This document shows positions 34,326 through 45,507 of a DNA stretch of 64,000 nt, in pieces. Under the pieces are notes generated by a model. It was not told the DNA's origin. It did not search any database and saw only the letters and a program-made list of their open reading frames with translations. Both the position numbers and the translations under genes were made by a program. The DNA comes from Chrysogorgia sp. JL179-B06 (Eukaryota > Cnidaria > Anthozoa > Scleralcyonacea > Chrysogorgiidae). The first letter of the stretch is position 1. Each line of letters starts with the position of its first letter. Where the stretch lies: positions 1,337,501-1,401,500 of the forward strand of contig JAYKKM010000450.1 of the NCBI GenBank assembly GCA_035772405.1, read 5' to 3'.

Positions 34326-35620
34326 TGGCGACACGATTCTGTTTTAAATTTCATCGCATCCACATTTAAATCTGTACAACACTCTGAGCTTTACGCTGAT
34401 CTTCCTGGATTTATCAGTCCATCTGTTCTTACTGGACATCAGTTTCGTCCTGACCTTCTAATAGCAATTGAAAACAAAATTCTCTACATTCTAACTTACT
34501 GTCGGATTTGAGTCTAATCTTCAGGTCAGAACGTAAGAAACGCAAGTACTTAAACGTAATTAAAGAGTGAGTGTCAGGGTAGTGCTTTGCGCGCTTGTTT
34601 TCTTCTTGGCGGCCATTTTATGGGACGCCTATTTCAGTTCACAAACGAATCCGTCGATATTTGATCAATCCTTCTTATAAATTATCCATTTTCAAGTTTT
34701 CTAAGAAGTAAATATACCTGAGTGATCAATTATTGTGATATTTTTCGTAAAATTTATTATTTACTATAGTAATGTTTTCGATACATAGAAGCTGCTACGA
34801 GCGCTTCGCCTCCGAAGCGTGGAAGGCCGGGTTATGCTGCTGAAACAGCGCGAATAAGTTTGCGAATGGAAGTGTTTGATGAGTGACTAGTAAAGAAATA
34901 TATTTTGTTTCTTCTGATGTTTTGTTCATTTGAATTTGCAAAGATTCAGGAACTAAAGCCATCCGGGCCAGCTTGTTCGTCAGAAACGGCGTTGTGCGTG
35001 GCCCGCAGTGGTTCACAAACAAGCGAACTGCAACTGTTCAAATCGTCTTGAACATTAACTTCATAACGCCCCGAAGTCAGGATCGGACTCCAATTTTAAC
35101 ATTTCCAAATAAATCTAGAGTTCACATGCAAATTATAGTTCTAACGATGCGATGCACTGCAATCAATTCGTATGAAAACAAAAACACAAGCGCGCAAAGC
35201 ACTACCCTGACACTCACTCTTTAACGATCAGTGCAAAAACTATAAAAAAGTTAAGTTTGTCAATTTATCAATCAGTACACTTGGAGTTTTCGGACAGTCG
35301 GCATCACTAGATTTTATTGAAATGTTAAAAGAGCTTGAATATGACGCACACTGTAGGAAGTATATTTTAAAGAAAATAATGAACATGTGCATAAGGAGCT
35401 CGTACTATTTTTTCTGTAAACGTGACAAAGAATGGAATAACCCAGAACTAATAAACATCTAATCTTTTATTATCATGTAATGAAACTTTAGCTCATGATA
35501 AAAATATTAAGCTAGTTTTATTATGACAAACTAAAGTGCCAAAAATTATAAATATATAAAAAGTATAAACATGAGATAAGCCGTTTCTCTTTTAAGTACA
35601 AATATTTTAATTGTTTATTT
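34326..35620 (+). mobile_element. Endonuclease-type LINE 3' end, family B copy 2, interrupted
   Basis: RHDSVLNFIASTFKSVQ-like start, LPGFISPSVLTGHQFRPDLL at about 34410-34460 and LTVGFESNL at about 34495-34521 mark a restriction-like endonuclease domain. The frame is then cut by the 34564-35220 insertion and resumes at CGATCAGTGCAAAAAC, reading FVNLSIS, then a MLKELEYDAHCRKYILKKIM block and stop at 35462. The 3' UTR runs to about 35620. Better preserved than copy 1 around LGVFGQSASLDF, where copy 1 has a deletion. Confidence 0.75.
34564..35220. mobile_element. piggyBac-like non-autonomous element with TTAA duplication
   Basis: TTAA at 34560-34563 and 35221-35224 flanks exact inverted termini AGAGTGAGTGTCAGGGTAGT...; the arms match for at least 33 bp (through GCTTTGCGCGCTTG). 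The related LINE copy at 33195-33215 shows the site without the insertion (TTGA there). 657 bp, no transposase frame. TTAA duplication is the hallmark of piggyBac; the terminal sequence itself I cannot assign. Confidence 0.9.
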
Positions 35621-35629
35621 ATTGACTCC

Positions 35630-36060
35630 CACTGCACAGGAGTGGCTCCAGGAATTCCGCGATACGTGTTGGGCTTGCACCCTGACAGGGGGCTAAAAAT
35701 GTTAATTGCTATAATTATTTCGAAAAAATCTCAAATTTGACAGATCTTTATCGATTCACCGATTTCTCACGATAGGGGGCTAAGTTTCCCGATGCTGTTG
35801 CCTTCCGGATTTCTGTTCACTGACCATTTATTATTTTGCATTGCAAATATTGTCGGTACATGGACAATCGTCAACCTCAAATCATGAGAAAATGTTTCCG
35901 GCCAAACAGGGATGGAATACCTGTAACCTTCTGATTGTCGATGAGACTCTAACACATCCAAGCATTACTGATGTATAGTGACTGCCGTATTGGCAGTTTC
36001 ATTTTTGAAAACTAGAGTCTCTGAAATGATATTTCCTGCATTCTGAGACTTGTTCCTCAC
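35630..36060. mobile_element. Relic related to 50807-51259 element, with nested tRNA-like member
   Basis: AGTGGCTCCAGGAATTCC at 35641 and TCTCTGAAATGATATTTCCT at 36017 match GTGGCGCCAGGAATTCC and CTCTGAAACGCTATTTCCT of the 50807 element in the same order. Between them lies the 35845-35995 foldback member. Confidence 0.5.
35845..35995 (-). mobile_element. tRNA-like foldback family, decayed member
   Basis: GTACATGGACAATCGTCAA, a GAATACCTGTAACC decayed B box, CTTCTGATTGTCGATGAGAC and the end of the D-arm on the minus strand. Mutated relative to the 30185 copy. Confidence 0.5.
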
Positions 36061-36219
36061 AGACTTGTCAGGTTCATTGGTTCTGTAAGAACCAACATGG
36101 TACCAGAATTCGTGGGGAAAACGAACCAGACCTTTGAATAATTCTTAGTTTATCTTTCGCTGAATATCCGTTGACGTTGCAGGCTCGATTAACTTAATTA
36201 CTAAAATCCTAAAAATATT

Positions 36220-36231
36220 GGGGGGGGGGGG
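36220..36231 (+). repeat. Poly(G) tract
   Basis: Twelve consecutive G residues in an otherwise AT-rich area. Confidence 0.95.
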
Positions 36232-36234
36232 CGG

Positions 36235-36375
36235 CTTAGTCCTCCCATCTCAAATCATTGTAACCTTCACTCTCCATCTGAGTCTCGGTAGCTCAATGGT
36301 TAGAGCGTCTCAGCGGCAATCAGAAGGTTACAGGGATTGCAGGTTCGTTTCACTACAGCAATATATATCTGTAGG
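36235..36375 (+). mobile_element. tRNA-like foldback family, plus-strand member
   Basis: ATTGTAACCTTCACTCTCC, CTGAGTCTCGGTAGCTCAAT (A box), GGTTAGAGCG, GGCAATCAGAAGGTTACAGG, then a partial B box and TTTCACTACAGCAATATATA from the arm. The acceptor end and part of the right arm are lost. Confidence 0.6.
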
Positions 36376-36566
36376 TTTAGAAGGAGTGATCTTCCGATGA
36401 AAGAGAGTGCTCGATACAAAAGCGGATTATAGATAATGTACGCAAATATGTTTGAAGTGTTATCTGTTAAGACATCACATACACAAATATAGAAAAGCCA
36501 GATGAGTCACAAAACGTGTTGTGCTGCGTAGGCAGTGTAGAAATACAAATCAAATATCTTATATCT

Positions 36567-36594
36567 CTGACGAAGGGCCTTCGCTCGAAACGTT
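36567..36594 (+). other. CTGANGA/GAAA hairpin motif, intact site
   Basis: CTGACGA, A, stem GGGC, loop CTTC, stem GCTC (one G-U pair), GAAA, CGTT. All boxes present. Confidence 0.65.
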
Positions 36595-37113
36595 AGACAA
36601 CTTACACACTATTTCGGCAGTACACCAACCTTTTTAAATATATTGATTTGCAAAGATAGAAACGTTTTGTTCTGGGAAGTTTAAGCTTAAGTTGTCAAAC
36701 AAAACAAAACAAACAAAAATTAAATTAAATCTTATAACCCAAGATTAGCGGTAACGTGCGTGCACTGGATCAGGAATTCACAGCATGATGTTCGATCATT
36801 TCCGTTCTTACGATAGTGTCATCCTGGTGAATATGATCGAGTCAAAATGAGTACGCGTAGGTTTAGATTTGACTACGAGTACTATATTCGCCACTTTTGG
36901 CAGTAATCATTGATCGTTCATTTGAGCGATGCGAGTTTTAAGGAAAATCTCGTAGTTAAATAAGCAACGACTCAGTGGCGTAACAGAGGTAGACGGGGCC
37001 CTTATACATGTCTTGGGTTGGGGCCCCATGATGGCTCGACTATAACATCTATATTATCACTATAGTCTATACTTTACTTATTGGATTCCTCTGAGCCCAA
37101 TATTATAAAATAT
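36595..37113. other. Unassigned sequence
   Basis: No gene seen. GGGGCCC words at about 36996 and 37022 are isolated. Confidence 0.4.
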
Positions 37114-37117
37114 TTAA

Positions 37118-37633
37118 AGGGATATGGCAATATAAATTAACTTTGTCTCATTTGAAAGAACTCGTGAGATGGTATAACAAGACCTTTTACAATTTTCCCT
37201 TATCTTTTTTGGTTTACGAAATAATTGACGAAAGACAGCGTGCTGTCCGCCATCTTGGAATTATTTTCGATATGCATGTGACGTCATAAGTAGGGTAAAG
37301 TGAACTTTTTATCTTGCCAACCTTACGACATTATGAGCCAGAAACTTATGTTGCACTATTTCCATTTTCAATTGGCCCACAACATTTTAAAAAGCCTTCC
37401 GCGGAAATTCGGTTTTTAGTTTCATCAGGTTTACCCTGCTTGTGACGTCACCAATTTCCTAGTTGATTAGGTCAAATATTACAACAAGATGGCGGATTGT
37501 AGTGTCTTTTGTCATAATTATCTGAAATATTTCAAAAACCATGAAAGATACAGAACAATTGTAAAAGGTCTTCTTATACCATTTTACGAGTTCTTTCAAA
37601 TGAGACAAACTTAATTTATATTGCCATATCCCT
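37118..37633. mobile_element. piggyBac-like element, TTAA flanks, 80 bp arms
   Basis: TTAA at 37114-37117 and 37634-37637. Inverted termini begin AGGGATATGGCAATATAAAT and extend for about 80 bp with few mismatches. 516 bp. The interior carries GACGTCAC, TACCCTGCTTGTGACGTCA and CAAGATGGCGGATTG, shared with the 40140-40630 element. No transposase frame. Confidence 0.88.
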
Positions 37634-37637
37634 TTAA

Positions 37638-38210
37638 GTCGAGAATTCAATATTGGGCGAGACCGAAGACCAATTTGTAATATTGGGCGAAGATGAATCC
37701 AATTGGTGTTTTATTATATCGAACAAAATATCTTAACACAAAGATGTTTCTTCGCACGTAAACAGCTAAAAGGTTGCTGTCCAATATGGGCTTGTAGCTG
37801 TCCTATATCGTAAAATATTGGGCTGCCACGTGATGCTAATAGAGACAGTTGATTGGTGGATTATATGTGACGGTATAATAAAATACAATGTTAAACAATC
37901 TTGCCGGAATACCTATTAATGATTCTTCACCATAAGTCGCAGATTCGCAGGAGGTCCGGGGTGGTCCGGGAGAATCGATTATCGGTGTCCCCGTAAATTA
38001 GTTCTGACTAAATATGACGGGGCCCCACTGGATTGGGCGCCCTTAGTTCTCTACCGAACCACGCAAAATGCTACGACTATCACTTTACTGTCACTCCAGT
38101 ACGAGATGACGTATAAGCAATTGGCCGCCAAAATATTATTTCTAGAGGGTGTAGTACTAAATCGTTGATATAAAAATATAAGACTAGGTTTTGTATTATT
38201 AAACAAACGG
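37638..38210. other. Unassigned sequence
   Basis: No gene seen. ATATTGGGCGA occurs twice near 37651 and 37680. Confidence 0.4.
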
Positions 38211-38375
38211 CGGTTGTTCAAATCCCGGATAACTTATATCCGGTGGATATGTCTTACTCTTATCCAGCGAATAAAGTTTGTTCTGAAAACTTTAGGGCAG
38301 CGATACTATTTACCCAATCGATAGCGAGATACCCACAGGATAGTGACTATCGTTATCCAAACTTTGAACTACCGG
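38211..38375. mobile_element. Small imperfect inverted-repeat element
   Basis: GGTTGTTCAAA with GGATAACTTATATCCGGTGG on the left and, inverted, TTTGAACTACCGG with CACAGGATAGTGACTATCG on the right. Contains repeated GGATA/TATCC words typical of a MITE family. No target duplication resolved. Confidence 0.5.
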
Positions 38376-39304
38376 ACGGCTGCATGAGTTCTCCATTCTG
38401 CTCTATGATGTCTGCAATGTCGTTCTTTACACTGAATAACTAGGTTTACCTTTTTGAATTCTGTGTTTAATAAAGTTTATTATTATACTGGCTCTGATGT
38501 GTGTGTGTAGTTCTTTGGACTCTAAAACCAGTCAAATATGGCGTCAAGTGCGCTTAGTTTTAAGCCAAGCTCGACACGTAAGAGTTAGGGAAATCGTGCA
38601 TGCGTAGATTGAAGAAATACATGATGGTTTCCCGTGTTTGGATCGGCTGTGATCCAAAAGCATAAAAAACCACGAGCCGCTAGGCTAGTGTGCTATAGCT
38701 TTTAGAAAGTCTCGCAATTAACATCCAAAGTGTTTGGATATTTCATCTTTAACCACATAACACCGACACTATACGACGTAATTTCGTACTCTAGGCCGCT
38801 TGTGAATGCTGTCGGGCGGGCCAACTCTACATCTTTTCGGTAGTTCTAACAAACCTTTTATTTGCGTATTATTTTTGCTTTTGATATCATCACAAAGATA
38901 TTCTCGGCGCTGAAGTCACTACTCGAAATAAAATTATCCTCCGACATTTTTGAATACCACTAATACAATAATGGTTTTCAAAAATGTCGGAGGATAGTCT
39001 TAGGCGGGAAAGTTACCGCCAATCAGAGTGGGCGTATTATATATGTTATGAAAAGTCATTATACTCGTGAATTTAATTATCGGCATGACGTTGCATCCAT
39101 GCGGACAAGGAGGGGTGGAAGTATAAGTTGTTGTCTTGTGGTTTGTTGGTTTGACTCCAGGAAATCATTTAAGGGATGTCCGTTTAAGTCCAGGATGTCC
39201 GAAGAGCTTTTACTGAATTTCATCATGTCGACGAAATCTTTAATCCCACGCTATTTCTTAGATTATAATAAATGCTTTGCCAATTAACTTATTCCTTTCG
39301 CTTC
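38376..39304. other. Unassigned, with one hairpin
   Basis: Apart from the hairpin at 38935-38996 nothing is recognised. A 79-codon plus frame at 39048-39287 has no domain. Confidence 0.4.
38935..38996. repeat. Perfect 19 bp inverted repeat
   Basis: TATCCTCCGACATTTTTGA (38935-38953) and its exact complement (38978-38996) around a 24-base loop. Confidence 0.9.
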
Positions 39305-39309
39305 ACACC

Positions 39310-39460
39310 ATTTGCTGTGCTTTTAGATATAAATAGCATTAAAGAAAAGCAATATTACTGTCCCAGCACATTTCAATAGAATCACATCTCTCGTTTTCAT
39401 TCAAATCAACGCAGTCATTTTCCCGCCAAAAAACTTATACCGGTCCGGAAAAGGCGTACT
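39310..39460 (+). repeat. Dispersed repeat shared with 10190-10375
   Basis: Second copy; more compact, with a few deletions. Confidence 0.65.
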
Positions 39461-39872
39461 GCCCTCGCAGCGTAATTAGACCCAAAGAACAAGCCAAATT
39501 TGGTAACTAGTGAAAATTTCAAAACCGTAACTCAAAATACGAAGCACTAACATTGGATTTTCAAAATGTCGAAATCTTACAATAACTATAATCGATAATA
39601 TATTTTGCCGTAAATATGTAACGGGCTGTACGTTAATTTTGCCTGTCATCTGCTGTTAGCCTAATAATCTCCTGTTAAATTTCGCTAATTTACCAGATTC
39701 AGCAGAGCTTCAGTTTTAGCCAAGAGTCCAAAATATCCTTTCATTGCTAAGTTGACTAGCACTTGGAAGTGCCAACATTTGGATTTTTTATTGACAAATA
39801 TAAGATTACATAATAAATAAATTATTACGAATATTTATAACATCGTCAAGACTCGGAGAATGTGCAGACATA

Positions 39873-40039
39873 GACCTCTTTCATAATGGTTGCCATTGAA
39901 TATTCTTTTATGCGCATATGAATTAGCCTTTACTATACCTTGTTAGGAATACCGACACACAAACATATGTCCCTAAAAGGCTAACCAGTATGATGCACAT
40001 AAAGGAATATTTAAATTGGTGGCCATTATGAAAGAGGTC
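39873..40039. mobile_element. 167 bp MITE with TA flanks
   Basis: Termini GACCTCTTTCATAATGG and its complement, extending as an imperfect inverted repeat of about 45 bp (with TATTCTTTTATGCGCAT). TA at 39871-39872 and 40040-40041 fits a Tc1/mariner-type duplication. Confidence 0.8.
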
Positions 40040-40139
40040 TATATATACTATAGCACTGGCAGTCCCTGGCAAAACGTATATTGTACATTACAAACCCGAG
40101 TACTTACATATCGTAACCTGCCCGATTTCATATTTTGAC

Positions 40140-40630
40140 TTTCTGGGGCTTACGAAGGTAATCCAAGGATACAAAACTACTCTTGTACAAAACAACAGCA
40201 TTAATTTTAAAAAAAACACTATTTTTTAAAATAATCCTGTCATCCGCCATCTTGTTGTAATACTTTGCCTAATTCAGACCTGGGAAGTTGACGACGTCAC
40301 AAGCAGGGTAAACCTGATGAAAGTACTCGGTGACAGGTTTAGGTGAGACTAGTGGCCGAGTTTCCGCGAAATGTTGTGGTTGGATTGAGTTAAGACATTC
40401 TCAAAAATCGAGTTTCAGAGTTCAGACTTATAAAGACATGAGGAATCGAGGATAGCTAGATAAACATTTCCCTTTACCCTGCTAATTGCCCCTATAATTG
40501 GAACGTAACGCATATCGAAAATCCATCCAAGATGGCGGATGAAAGGATTGCCGTGTTTGAGTTAATGCTGTTGTTTTATACAAGAGTATTTTGTTTACTT
40601 GGATTACTTTCGTATAAGCCTGTTTGTTAT
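40140..40630. mobile_element. Long inverted-repeat element related to 37118
   Basis: TGTACAAAACAACAGCATTAA near 40185 and TTAATGCTGTTGTTTTATAC near 40561 are complementary, and the arms continue outward (CCAAGGATAC / TTACTTGGATTAC, CTTACGAA / TTCGTATAAG). The core CCGCCATCTTGTTGTAATA and CACAAGCAGGGTAAACCTGA match the inverse of 37415-37500. Outer ends are blurred. Confidence 0.7.
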
Positions 40631-40699
40631 AACCAGAAGTCAAAAATTTGAAATTATGATCATGGGATGTCAGTAGATACAAAATGTATAAGCTTCTTA

Positions 40700-41435
40700 C
40701 CCATTCCAATCGTCGCGAGCCGTAGCTATACTTATGTATACATATACAGCTAGTTACTCAACACCCTGCGAGCGCGCCAGAACACCAAGCTATAGCCAAG
40801 AGTTTACTGAAACACGCTTCATGGGTTTTATCTACTAGTCAGTGATCTAGATCGACGCCAGTCCCCGCACGATGAGACTTCTTTTCAACGAATTAAGTTA
40901 ACGACCGATCGCGTATTTGGTTACGGCCATAGCGAAGAATCCCAAGCAGTCGAACCGTTTCGGTAAATGCGCGTTAATCTCGTAAAAGGTGATGATTCTA
41001 TTCGTTGAGCGAAGGCTCGAGGGGCAGTCGAGGGGATATTGCTCTCGACATATCAAGATCTCTTTGTAATAAGGACTTGATTGCGTCTGGTTTCACAAGT
41101 GTCGTTCAGGACTACGAAATATGTAATTAAAAGGAATATACTTATGGATTGCAGCATTCCTCAAGTAGTCGCGTTGAAGAGTGATTTATGGTGGAGCGCG
41201 CGTGCCGCCATTTTAGTAGCGTTTTACGTTCGAGAGGCATTGTGAGCTTGCCAGGCCATGCAAGGTTATCGAGAGATCGTGCTGAGTTAACGCAGTTTGT
41301 TCGTGCGTGAACGGCCATGGTGGGGGGTAATCTTTGTGCTCCCCAAAGCACCTGGAAGCACTTAGTCGAAGTGCTTTAAGTCCCTGTCAATTATAGTCCG
41401 AGCTTTCTTAATGATCTCTTTCCTTTTTTCTGCAG
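40700..41435. other. Unassigned, moderately CpG-rich
   Basis: 40750-41430 is richer in CG than its surroundings and has no repeat family. The 69-codon minus frame at 41142-41351 is unrecognised. It may be host sequence next to the candidate exon at 41436. Confidence 0.3.
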
Positions 41436-41587
41436 TCACTTGCATCTCTCGCGGTTCGTGGTACAACGAGGTTAATATCGCCCCGACTGGTCGTGAAGTG
41501 ATCGTCGCCAAAATTCACGGAACAAAGGGTTTGTTTGTCAGTGTGGAGACCGGGATATTATACTATAACTGCGTATACATCAAGTGA
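41436..41587 (+). CDS. Candidate terminal coding exon, unknown protein
   Basis: A strong polypyrimidine tract and CTGCAG end at 41435. In the following frame (first full codon ACT at 41438) the sequence reads TCISRGSWYNEVNIAPTGRE, then VIVAKIHGTKGLFVSVETGI and LYYNCVYIK before TGA at 41585-41587. The composition is globular-protein-like and has no low complexity. I do not recognise the family. The upstream exon is not identified. There is no ATG, so if real this is a 3' exon on the plus strand. Chance acceptors are common, so support is limited. Confidence 0.3.
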
Positions 41588-42720
41588 TCAGAAACTGGTT
41601 GTTATCCCCACAGGTTAGTGACTCAGTATAGTTCTACTTATTAATTTAGTTCTGACTATAGCCACAGGTTGTGGTTACCGCAGAGACAATCTGACTTGCT
41701 GTCAGCAATGACACGAATTTGGACGCGCGACGGGATAAAACGCCGCGTAACATTCGGGTTGTTTATGAGAGATGCTCCGGTCACATCGATACTGGCTCTA
41801 CTCTCGAGGTTCAGAAATATTTCCTGTGTATCCACATCCAAGCATCCATATTTATTTAATTTGTAACTTTGTGTGGGTAGTTAGGAATTAAAGCACTGGT
41901 GATTTGAGACTCGGAGTTGACAGTTAGTACACATTTGCTATAAACCGGTAGTAAACAAATTACTACCTTTGCTCTAGCAACGAGTCCCCGTAATAAACAA
42001 TGGTTAGGGTGTCTCATGCAGGTGATCAGGTTACGGGTCCGATTTCTGCGGTTTGGCAAACGTCTCCGCGCGAGTGTTACATTTTGAATAAAGGATGTAC
42101 AGCAACACGCTGCTGTGTAACATAGAATTAGGTACATTACAAGTAATATTTGGCATTTCACTTGATTAAATAGATGTTTTATATCACACTATATGACATA
42201 GACTATTATGTGTCAAGTGACTGTCGAGTGTCGGTGACCTGATTCTATGTTGAAGTTTGTGCTTGGTTTTACTTACTTGTAACAATCTCGGTGTTCTCAG
42301 TGTTTCAATTGGTCATCTACGTGTTGACGTGTGCTTGGATATAGTGTATAGTGTATAGTGTTGTTTTGCTGTTGGGAATATTAATAGGCATCTGCATCGC
42401 ATCTGTTTGGGAGATGGTTAAAATTTTCTAGTATATAGCAGAACGCCCATGTGATGATATTGTCGGGGGTATTCGTAAAGAATGGTTCGTATAGAGTGCT
42501 TCCTATGTACTGTATGGAGCTCTTCGTTTCCTCGCCAACGTACCCAAACAACAGGACCGGAAAAACAAGTTCGATGCCCTCACTGTTGCTTCCTTTCGGC
42601 TTCCGTAGTAAACACGAGGTGGGAATTCGGTAGGCCTACTGAAGATGTAAATCTACGCAACTTTCTTGGTTCGGAAGTATCAAAACAAAAAATGTAACTG
42701 CATAAACGAAGGAATGTGGT
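41588..42720. other. Unassigned sequence
   Basis: A GTGTATAGTGTATAGTG stretch near 42337 is like the 28730 tract. Frames up to 101 codons (minus 41856-42161) are unrecognised. Confidence 0.35.
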
Positions 42721-42723
42721 ACT

Positions 42724-42750
42724 GACTTTCGAGCCGATGGCCTTCATCAG
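42724..42750 (-). other. CTGANGA/GAAA hairpin motif, intact site
   Basis: On the minus strand CTGATGA, A, stem GGCC, loop ATC, stem GGCT, C, GAAA, GTC. Boxes intact; the stem differs in sequence from other sites but still pairs. Confidence 0.65.
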
Positions 42751-43049
42751 GGTGAAATATGGAAAAAGGCCCGCGCTCTTGAAACGAGTGTTCCATTTGC
42801 GTCATTCCTTTATTTTGACAGTTGTTGTTTTTCTACTATGATTACATATACGGTCTACGCAGCACTATTTATGTTATATATTATTCGGGTTCCGAAGTAC
42901 AGTTTGATGCCACAGAATTACAGAACGTTAGTCCAAGTATCACGATTGGCACTCTGCCGTACATTTGCTTATTATATTGGCCGTGTCACCGTCCAGACAT
43001 GGAAATTTCAGGTGATCGAGAAGGGGCGGTGCATTTCGCTGTGAGAATC

Positions 43050-43297
43050 TTGAGCTCACGAAACTGCAGCCTGATCGCATTTGGTCGCCCTCCAAGGAGG
43101 CGGAGTCATATAAACAGCTATACAGAATGATGAAGTCGATAAGAAACTTAAGGTACAGTTTGTCAAACTCAAACCTTTTAACACCCATTTATTACGATAC
43201 AGAGCGACTGGCTGTCGCATGTAATTCAGTGTACTGCCATATCACACAATCTAACCAAGTAAATAATTGTAATAAAGAAGTGTTGTATACCAAGTAG
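43050..43297 (+). CDS. Open frame of unknown origin
   Basis: A plus frame with no ATG at its start reads ELTKLQPDRIWSPSKEAESY, then KQLYRMMKSIRNLRYSLSNS, and continues to TAG at 43295. Two other frames are also open upstream (42822-43130), so composition alone may explain it. No domain recognised; it could be a 3' exon or transposon remnant. Confidence 0.2.
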
Positions 43298-44753
43298 CCT
43301 TAGGCAGTGAAGGGGAATTCAAATCTAGAATACTCTAAAAGGTTGGTCTATTGAATTATAAAGCTCGAAACATTCGACCTCTTACAGAACACCAAGAGAA
43401 TTATATTTACATACTCGTATACCACCTTCGCTCTAGCCACATTTATTAAACGTTCGGTGTCTGTCCGGGGGGCCCTAAGGGGCCTAAGAAGCATTTTCCG
43501 AAGATTTGAAACTTGACTTTCGCTTTTTTGTTCAAATCCCCGGGTTTTCGCGAGGTTTGCTGTGAGAATAACATGTTACATTTTTCGAAAATATTGGTGC
43601 ATGGCTTTATACACTTGACACGTGTATTCGAGGAATTCCAATGGAAATTTCAATTCTGGATTCTGGAAAGGAAGAATCATCACAACAGAACAAGAAAAAT
43701 GTGGCGAAACTGAGATGTGTGATGGCGATGGCGACCGTGAAATGGCCGGGAGGTTTTTGTTTGTAATACAAACGACGGATAATTGACTTTTTAACAAAGG
43801 ACCTCGAGAACGCATCTCGCAAAGAAGCTTTCGACTTGCGTCAATGCTATTTTTATCGTTGGAATTTTTGAGCTTTCAATTTTCGTGATATTCATTAATT
43901 TTTCTCACGAGTCTTGAATTTTTCGTTTTATTTTTGGTTACGGAGACATTGAAAAATAAAACGTTGGGAAAATTGGTTGAGAATATATATATATATACCT
44001 TACTAATAAAAGGCCATCAGTTTGATTATATATGTTTGATATTCAGTGCTAGTCTTTCATATTCATGTAATGTAGGAGTTAAATATTGTAGAACTGGGGT
44101 GCCAGTTTTAACTAACTTATTTCATGATTGTGGAAGTTTTATACGAAAAGAAATGTGATGTGGTTTTGTTTGTTTGAAGAATAATAAATATGCGTGTATG
44201 CATGTGTGTAAAGGACGTGCATGACAAATAAAAAAATATTGATTATATATTTTTTGTAGTTAAGCTTAAATAGACATAGCGACTGTTTTTCTTATTTGAG
44301 TGTGTGATTGACATATTGTCTTCTTAAATCTGTTTGCATTCAAGTCACTATACATCAAGGTCAGGGATGTGTCCATATACTCATTGCAAAACTGAACCTT
44401 TAATCTTTAATCAGTTACTCCTGAATCAGTTTATAAATTATACTAGGAGATATATAGCCTACATAGTGTTGTAAAAAAATTGTCGATAAAAAAAATATAT
44501 ATATACATGCAGGTTTAATAATGATACTAATATAAATAAATAATAATAGAATAAGAAAATACGAAGTTAAGAATAAGATAGACTTAATTATAGTTACACA
44601 AAGACGAGGGATGTCTACAGATACATCCCTTATCTTTAGCTAATCATTACCAAATCAAGCAATACTAACCAATTCATTTGAGTTCTCCGGAAATTCTCTG
44701 CTAAATATCAATCCCTCCCCGGTATTTAAGGACGTATAAAGAGAGATAAAGCC
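43298..44753. other. Unassigned sequence
   Basis: GCTCGAAACATTCGACCTC at 43361 resembles the right half of the hairpin motif. CACTATACATCAAGGTC at 44347 is shared with 46259. AT-rich after 43850; nothing else recognised. Confidence 0.4.
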
Positions 44754-44939
44754 TTGTCAAGAACAACAGAACCGCGACTCAATCATATGAAATATAAGAC
44801 TTTACAGCCTTGTCTCCTTTCTAATTCAATACAATTTCTACACAATATAATTTTTAAAGAAAAGTGCTACGTTGGCAGTGTTTTGGATAAATATATCAAA
44901 GCGAAAAGGTGCAGTGAACCACTGAGATTTCAGGAACGA

Positions 44940-45412
44940 AACTCAAATGCTGACGTTTCGAGCGGAGCACTTCATCAGGTTAAGAAGGGCGCTCCGCTCG
45001 AAACGTCCGTAATGAGACGCAATCTACACAACTGCAGAAACTGCACAACAGAGCAGCTCGAATTATTACGTATTCGAAGTAATGAAGTCGATTCCACCAT
45101 TGTGTTAAATAAATTGGGATGGCAACCACTACAAACACAAAGAAACAAAGCCAAGGCTAAGATTATATTTAAAATTTTGAATAATATATGGGACCAAATA
45201 GTCTCGCAAACCTCTTTACCTATAAAAAAGAGATGTAAAATCACAATCTTCGGAACATTTCATCTTCAATTTGCTTGCCACAACCGCGCACAAACAACAT
45301 GAAAAATAGTTTCATGTATGATGGGGCATCCATATGGAATCCCAAAGAAATTAGGGAAAGCAAGTCTTTGTCGGTCTTTGAACGCAAAATCGCTACTCAT
45401 AATCTATAGTAT
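44940..45412 (+). mobile_element. LINE C-terminal fragment
   Basis: The plus frame reads TTEQLELLRIRSNEVDSTIV, then LNKLGWQPLQTQRNKAKAKI and IFKILNNIWDQIV to about 45302, then shifts frame to KNSFMYDGASIWNPKEIRES and KSLSVFERKIATHN (to 45412). This is the C-terminal end of a CR1/L2-like ORF2, with the x-W-N-x-P-x-x-I-R-E-S block. One frameshift near 45300. At the 5' side it abuts the head-to-head hairpin motifs at 44952-45007; the frame before that (44754-44940) is not recognisably LINE. Confidence 0.8.
44952..45007. other. Head-to-head pair of CTGANGA/GAAA hairpin motifs
   Basis: Minus 44952-44978: CTGATGA, A, GTGC, TCC, GCTC, GAAA, CGTC. Plus 44981-45007: TAAGA, A, GGGCG, CTC, CGCTC, GAAA, CGTC. 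Together they make a 17 bp-arm palindrome (GACGTTTCGAGCGGAGC and its complement). The plus-side first box is eroded. Confidence 0.65.
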
Positions 45413-45507
45413 TTCGTTCCTAAAATCTCGGCAGATAGATCATCACCTTTTCGCTTCACAATTTTTAAACGCTTATTTGAAAATCTTTACCAGTCAACAC
45501 TTTTGAA

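Noticed and set aside
44754..45302. 182-codon frame as a single host gene
   Set aside because: Its second half is a LINE C-terminus and its middle translates the palindromic hairpin motifs; it is a repeat, not a gene.
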